NCBI RefSeq assembly: GCF_030272615.1
Contig: NC_081414.1
Coordinates: 5,395,501-5,459,500 of the forward strand
Length of the DNA stretch: 64,000 nucleotides
Direction of reading: 5' to 3'
Origin: Cryptomeria japonica
Lineage: Eukaryota > Streptophyta > Pinopsida > Cupressales > Cupressaceae
Shown here: positions 58,671 through 64,000 of the stretch, piece by piece
Layout: every line of letters starts with the position of its first letter
Numbering within the stretch: the stretch's first letter is position 1
The notes under the pieces: generated by a model
Databases searched by the model: none
What the model was told of the DNA's origin: nothing
Seen by the model: only the letters and a program-made list of their open reading frames with translations
Translations under genes and position numbers: made by a program

Positions 58671-61600
58671 ATGGACTCATCCGCCAACAAAAGAGGCAAA
58701 GAAATTGATAGACTCCCAGCCACCATGAAATACCATTATTAGGGACAGGTCCATGTCTCAAAGCTTGAGGATCAAATCAGATGGGTTACAGACACCGAAA
58801 TCGGTCACATAGAAATTGAAGATATTAGAGCTCAATTGAATAAACCTAGTCTGGAGGCCCTCCACCAAAGAATCAAGGGATCTGGCCTAGTAGAGGCTAC
58901 TGTATTCCCATAGTCATTGCAGGTACCAGAATTAATAATGGCCATTGCTCCATTTTACAATCCAGAGACTAGAAAGTGCACAGATGCACAGGGAAAAACA
59001 GTTATAGACTTGTCCCCAGATACGTTTGGATTCGTCTTTGGTATCCCCACCAGGGAAGAAGTATTTTTGCTAACAGAAGAAGAGGCCTTAAAGGCATGGA
59101 ACAACAAAGTATCAGCCAGTAAGAGGCACATGAATGCCAACTGGCTAGAAGAAGAAAGAAAGACAAGGCTTAAGGAAACAGAGATCCTAAGGGCAGATTT
59201 CAAAGAACCTCAAAAGGAGCTGATTATTATGCTCAGCAGGGCCTTTGGCAAGCCGGACTACAAGCATTTCCATCCCTGGACATTCCAGTTCATGAGCACT
59301 ATCTTAATAGGGAAACAATACTTTGATTGGCCACAGATCCTCTCTGATAATATCTGTAAGAAGATGAAAGAGATGCAACATACCCAAAAGTTCTTCTTCA
59401 CATCACATGTCATCTGGGTAGCTGCAAGAGCTGGAAAATTCTCAGGCCTACAAGTGGAAGGACAATTGGGAGAGAAAGAAGGACAGAAGAAGATATGGGA
59501 GTATTATTCCCAACTCACTCTAGCCAATGCTAAGGTGCATTTCAAGAGAGTTAATGATGCCTTTGTTTTCCCAATAATCATCAAATTGGTAGGGGATGCA
59601 GGGTATCGAATTAGCCCGGAGGCTATGGCTATCATCCGAGAGTGGGCATGTTGGTTCATCCAAAACCCACGCTCCACTTACATCAGGGTTAGTGGATTTA
59701 CAGGGAACCCAATGTTGTTGCCTTGTTATTGCAACGATAAGGTGATTATGCTAGAATATGTAAGGCAGCTTGTAGGCCTCCAGTCACTGTTGTCATCGAA
59801 ACATAAAACAGGAATTGATTTCTCGGTGTCTATTGGATACTTTGCCTATTCCAATATACAAGTGGCAAAGTTGGAGGAGCAAGAACTTCAGGATTTAAAC
59901 TTGAAAGAATATGACCATGCTAGGTAATTTTATGATCCCTACAGGAAACTCAAACAGGCTATGCCTAAGGCATATGAGGGGCACAGGCCCAACTTGGAAG
60001 ACTTTTGGGCCAACTTACAAGATAGTTTTGAGGTCTGGGAAAAGAACTATAATAGGTTATCTATCCCACAGGTAAGAGATTTTGGTATTGAGACTAACCT
60101 CCCTAAAGACTCGAGGGATGATGGAGAGTTACTTGATCCAATTTATAGAGAATCAAGGATAGATAAGAGGCCCCTCTCCCCAGTAAAGTGGTCTGCAAGC
60201 GAAGATACAAATATGGAGGTGGTCTCCCAAGCGGTCATCAACAGAACTAAACAATGGTTAAGCCAGAGGGTAAGGCCCAGTGTATCAAAGACAAAACAAA
60301 AGGAATCCACCTCAAGGGTACCTCAGTCAAGGGGTCATAAGGAGTACGCCCGAAATACAAGGTCAGCCTCAAGGCAGAATACGTCCACCGACCCAGGTGA
60401 GGAAGACAAGCCTCAAGAAACCATTGAGGACCTATTGAAGAACCTCCAAGAGAAGATGAGGGAGTTTGAACTGTTGAAGAAGGCTGCGGACCTAGGAGTG
60501 ACTGATGGGCTAGGCGCGGTGTCACTCTCCAAAGTTCTCCCACCAAGGACGGCTATAGGCCACACCAAAGGAGAGGGTACCCAAGAACAGGAAGAGAATG
60601 TAGAGGCTACTGAGGAAATACCCACTCAGCCACCTTCAATAGGTACAACAAGTGCTCTAGGCACCACTGCTCCTACACCACCATTAGTCAATATATATAC
60701 AGGGCAGCCCTGAGTGCAAGGCTTCACATCCACCACTGAAGGGGTGAAAGTTAGAAACGTTGAGTCTGACTCCGATCAAGAAGAAGAGGATCTTGAGCAA
60801 CAACGACTGCTAGAAGGCGAAGGGGGTGAGGTAGAAGACATATTGAATGAAAGGTTGATCCTAACTCCCCAAGATCAAGAGGACCTTCTTAAGGATATAA
60901 CAGTCGGACAAGCAGAGATAGAGCCAGATGATGAAGAAATGGCATTCAATGAGGAGGTCAGTTGCAAGATAGGAGACTTACACAAACAACAAGCTCTCCA
61001 AGCTAACCTAGCCCGCCAGATTTCCTCACCCCAAGATCCTGGGCAAACAGGAGCCAAAGTAAGAGATGAAGCAGAGGAGCAGGAAGAGGTTCATGTCATA
61101 ACTGCGGATATTGTATCACATCAAGGTGATAAAGATGAAGATATACCACAATGGCTGGATTTTACCTTCGAGAAGAAAAAGAGAAAAGAAGAACTCCCAG
61201 AGGTCACTCTACAACAAGTAATCACTGAGGAACCTCCAAAGGTTAAAAAGCTGAAAACCATCCACCATTTGTCAAAAACAGATTACGGTGAGGTGATTGC
61301 AAATGTGGCAGTACCACATGAAGTTGAAGGATGGGATTCTCCCAAGTATCAAATATCCCAAGTAAATTTGGGTAAGCAAACCAAGTGGGGAGAGCTAGAT
61401 ACCTTGGAGCTAGCCACAAGTGTTGTCAGAGGGCGCATTGAAAAGGAGCACACCTCAAATATGGAGCTTAAGGCGCAACTTGGGCAATATAAATAGCTCC
61501 TGATAGAAATGAGTAAACCTCTAGACTCTTGTATAACGGATGACCTACCTTCAACCTCATCACTGCCAGAGGAAGAAGTAAAGGCACTAGTGGAGGTGAG

Positions 61601-62253
61601 ACAAGTGGCTGTTGCTGCCAAATCTTGGACCCAGGTAAATGCAACCAAAATTAGGTTGTTCTTGCAAAATACAGTAGAAATATACCATAGGGCGGTACAG
61701 GTAGGTGGAGCTTTGGCAACCTGCTCCACACAATAGGAGCGTAAGGAGAGCACTTTCAATAAACAGCTCAGAATTTTGGAAAGGATACTACGGTTAGGGG
61801 AAGAGGTGATAGTAAAAGAGGACCTCTTAGGAGGAGATAGCTATGAAAACTTACAGTTCTGTGTATACATTTTGGAGTTGAAGATAGAGATATATCAACA
61901 GTATATCAAGGATATGACTAACATTCGAGACCCTCTCCTCAAGGAAATTTAGTCATATGAGAATTTTGTGACAAATATAATGGGACCTTTTGGCCTCAGA
62001 ATAGCTGATACGGGAATAATGGACCAGCATCAAGTTTTGAATCAGTGGGATGCATATGAGGCACAACACCTAGGACCTGCTGATTACTTAGTGTCAAGAG
62101 GTGGCAGATACGGTGAAGGAGTTAGAGGAACAAGGAGCACATGCAGATGAGGTTTTAAAGAAATATAAATTTAGAATTAAGCATGTAGCTAATCCTCTAG
62201 TCCAAGCAGTTGCATGTATAATTGAAAATTATAAAGCTTTTACCAATAAATAA
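58671..62253 (+). pseudogene. ~1,190-codon ORF of a pol-less retroelement, seven stops and one frameshift
   Basis: The frame starts at ATG 58671 (MDSSANKRGKEIDRLPATMK), 15 bp after a splice-acceptor-like TTTGCTTGCAG/G. It stays in one frame to about 62090, then shifts by one base to end at TAA 62251-62253 (last residues VACIIENYKAFTNK). In-frame stops are at 58740, 58911, 59925, 60711, 61494, 61734 and 61950, mostly explainable by C-to-T or G-to-A change. The N-terminal third is a globular domain with ALHQRIKGSGLVEA, IAPFYNPETRKCTDAQGKTV and DTFGFVFGIPTREEVFLLTE. The middle is basic and Ser/Thr-rich. The C-terminal part is acidic and coiled-coil-like. No zinc knuckle, protease or polymerase motif is seen. 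It resembles a repeated conifer hypothetical protein I recall. I infer a gag-like role, but no function is established. Confidence 0.7.
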
Positions 62254-63299
62254 AAGATAAGCACACAATTGCTAAAGATAGCAAAGCTTTTTTTCTTGTA
62301 TTTTAGAAACTGTTGCTCCTACTCGAGTTCCAATTTTGAGAGAAATTCTGCATGATTACGAAAACATGGCTCACTCAGCAGGGTCTTCGTAGTGCTCATG
62401 CAGTTCCTATTTTGTAGTTGTAAAGTGGAGTGTCGAGGCAGAAACTTGCAAGTTAACTGCGACTCCTAGGATCAATTCTTAATTTAGAATAAAGTTATTT
62501 CCTAGATAGTAGGACAAAGAACTTCTATAAATTGAGAAGTTGAATTCATTTGTAGGGGTCCCAAATTAATGATTTGTGTCCTACTTAGAGATTTTAGAGT
62601 ATTTTGCAGATTGTCAAGAAGTTTGAGTTATTTTTGTTATACATTCATGAAGATTAATATGAAAAGCAGCTTGTAGATTGCCTGATCTACGTTTATATTC
62701 TATCAAATTGTTCTGTAATCCGGTAACGTCTATTATTTTGAGTTAGCAAAGTGGTTTAATATTTTTGTCTATCACTTTATAAATCATATAGCGCACGTCA
62801 GTGGTGTATGAGAATTATTGGGATAGGCCATATTGTTGATGATTTTATTTCCATAGATTTATGAAATTGATGATTTTGCAGGTTTTCTGGAGGTCCGTTG
62901 TTGAATGCTAACTTGGAAAATATTTGATAATTGCTTGGATTGCAGGGAACTAATTGAGTAGTTCATTAAGTTGTCATTATATTGATCTTTATTGTTAATT
63001 TCTTGTTTCCCTTTACGCTTCGCATTTTATTTCCCAAAGAATCTTAAACCATAAAAATACAAAAAGAGGAAGTGCAATTATCTGTAACTAGTGAGATTTA
63101 GTTTCAACCAGCAGGCCCCTTTACAGGTATAACCACATCAACCATTGGGTTGCCCATCACCGTCGAGACCTGACTATAGAGACCTTGGAGTAGTGAGTTC
63201 TTCCAAACTCGTTACTTTTTAGGAGAGGTGGTGAGTGTTTGCATAAACTACCTGACTATTGGTGAGTGTGTCAAAACACACATCAACACTAGCTAGCTT
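62254..63299. other. 3' non-coding part of the long-ORF element, no gene seen
   Basis: About 1 kb follows the long ORF with no protein-like frame. At 63110-63290 a GC-richer block (CCATTGGGTTGCCCATCACC, GGAGAGGTGGTGAGTGTTTG) may be the tail of the element. No matching LTR for the upstream block is found in the window, so the element end is undefined. Confidence 0.4.
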
Positions 63300-63399
63300 A
63301 AAATTAATTTAAAAATGTCATAGAAATTTATGTACCTCATTTGCAATCTCGAAGGCTCTCTCGATCCTACTAGTCTCAGAAGAATGAAAGGGCACATGG

Positions 63400-64000
63400 T
63401 CAATATCTATATATAGTTGTGCCTCGTCTATAGCCATGAGCGGACTGGTAAAAAGGCCTCGACCTCAAATATGAATGTAGACTCATGATGTTGCATATGA
63501 TGGGGGGGGTTGCAAGAACATGCAGCGGCGACGTATGCTGAGGGGGCTCTGGTGTTGGATTAAATGGTGTAGGCTGAGGAGGAGGTGTGGGTTCAACTGA
63601 TGTATGTTGAGGAGGAGTTGTAGGATGTACTGAAATACCCTCATGTCTCATCACACCCTGAGAAGATCTACCACCATGGTTACTAGAAGTCGGTCTACCA
63701 AGATATCATCTCACATGTGTCGATATGGTGTGGAGAGGAATCCCATACTCATAAGCAATAAATTGATAGGCATCTAATAAATCGCTTGAGAGACATGAAC
63801 TCATGTGATGCAAAGGATCAACCTTAGACAACTGTGCAACATCAACAAGAGATGGTATATCAGCACTGATATAAGGATCATAGCTGCTAGATGTGCCATT
63901 AGTAGGAGGAATGGTAGCTTGTGAACATAATAAATATCTCCCAACATGATCAGATGACATTTGATCAAACTTGAGACGCAATAGTCGCAATGCTAGAAAA
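63400..64000 (-). pseudogene. Partial unknown ORF running off the right edge
   Basis: The minus-strand frame is open from the window edge to TGA 63706-63708 and continues in the same frame to a stop at 63400. Only that one TGA interrupts about 200 codons. The upstream half has ordinary globular composition (FDQMSSDHVGRYLLCSQATI, LSSDLLDAYQFIAYEYGIPL). The downstream half is proline-rich (PTTPPQHTS, VEPTPPPQPTPFNPTPEPPQ) and ends with an Arg/Tyr-rich tail. I do not recognise the family. The 5' end lies outside the window. It could be the C-terminus of a transposon-borne or host protein. Confidence 0.4.

Overview
The window is plant nuclear DNA of the repeat-dense kind found in very large genomes. 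It holds one intact-looking gene with a spliceosomal intron in roughly 64 kb. Most of the remainder is decayed Copia and Gypsy LTR retrotransposons, solo LTRs, MITEs and long (AT)n or (TC)n microsatellites. The LTR style, the multi-zinc-knuckle Copia gag, and two long pol-less retroelement ORFs resemble sequence I associate with conifers (Cupressaceae or Taxaceae type). That assignment is inference from recollection; no species marker is present.

Layout. 1-658: minus-strand remnant of a MULE/ZSWIM-like transposase. 2190-2862: two Harbinger/Tourist-like MITEs sharing one TTA. 3555-5330: a two-exon GT61 (DUF563) glycosyltransferase gene, the only convincing host gene. 5758-9386: a 3.6-kb TG...CA unit with a perfect GTACA target-site duplication, probably a solo LTR. 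9903-15771: a full Copia element on the minus strand (Copia-1) whose LTRs and 3' untranslated region are full of regularly built palindromes. 16189-17294: a solo LTR. 18785-26057: a full Copia element on the plus strand (Copia-2) with ATATA duplications and four zinc-knuckle remnants. 28640-30200: a minus-strand transposon-like pseudogene.

30203-52811 is one nest of insertions. A 5'-truncated Copia (Copia-3) is broken in its reverse transcriptase by a 1.16-kb solo LTR. Its 3' LTR is broken by a 17.3-kb chromodomain Gypsy element with ATGAT duplications. The gag of that Gypsy is in turn broken by a 9.4-kb LTR element with almost identical LTRs. This youngest element carries no pol genes. It has one long proline/serine/glutamine-rich reading frame (39264-42080) interrupted by only two stop codons.

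52812-57780 is AT-rich, with a ~300-bp tandem repeat, a minus-strand LTR end of the TGTAGACACC type and two AT microsatellites. 57790-62253 looks like the 5' half of another retroelement: GC-rich dyad repeats, a TATA box, a 40-bp minisatellite and a ~1,190-codon frame with no pol domain, now carrying seven nonsense codons and a frameshift. A partial unknown reading frame runs off the right edge on the minus strand.

How it fits together: the GT61 gene is a small host island between a MITE pair and a solo LTR. Everything else is transposon sequence in successive layers, mostly inactivated by stop codons of the kind produced by C-to-T or G-to-A change. The items most worth following up are the two pol-less long-ORF elements and the palindrome and hairpin arrays of Copia-1.
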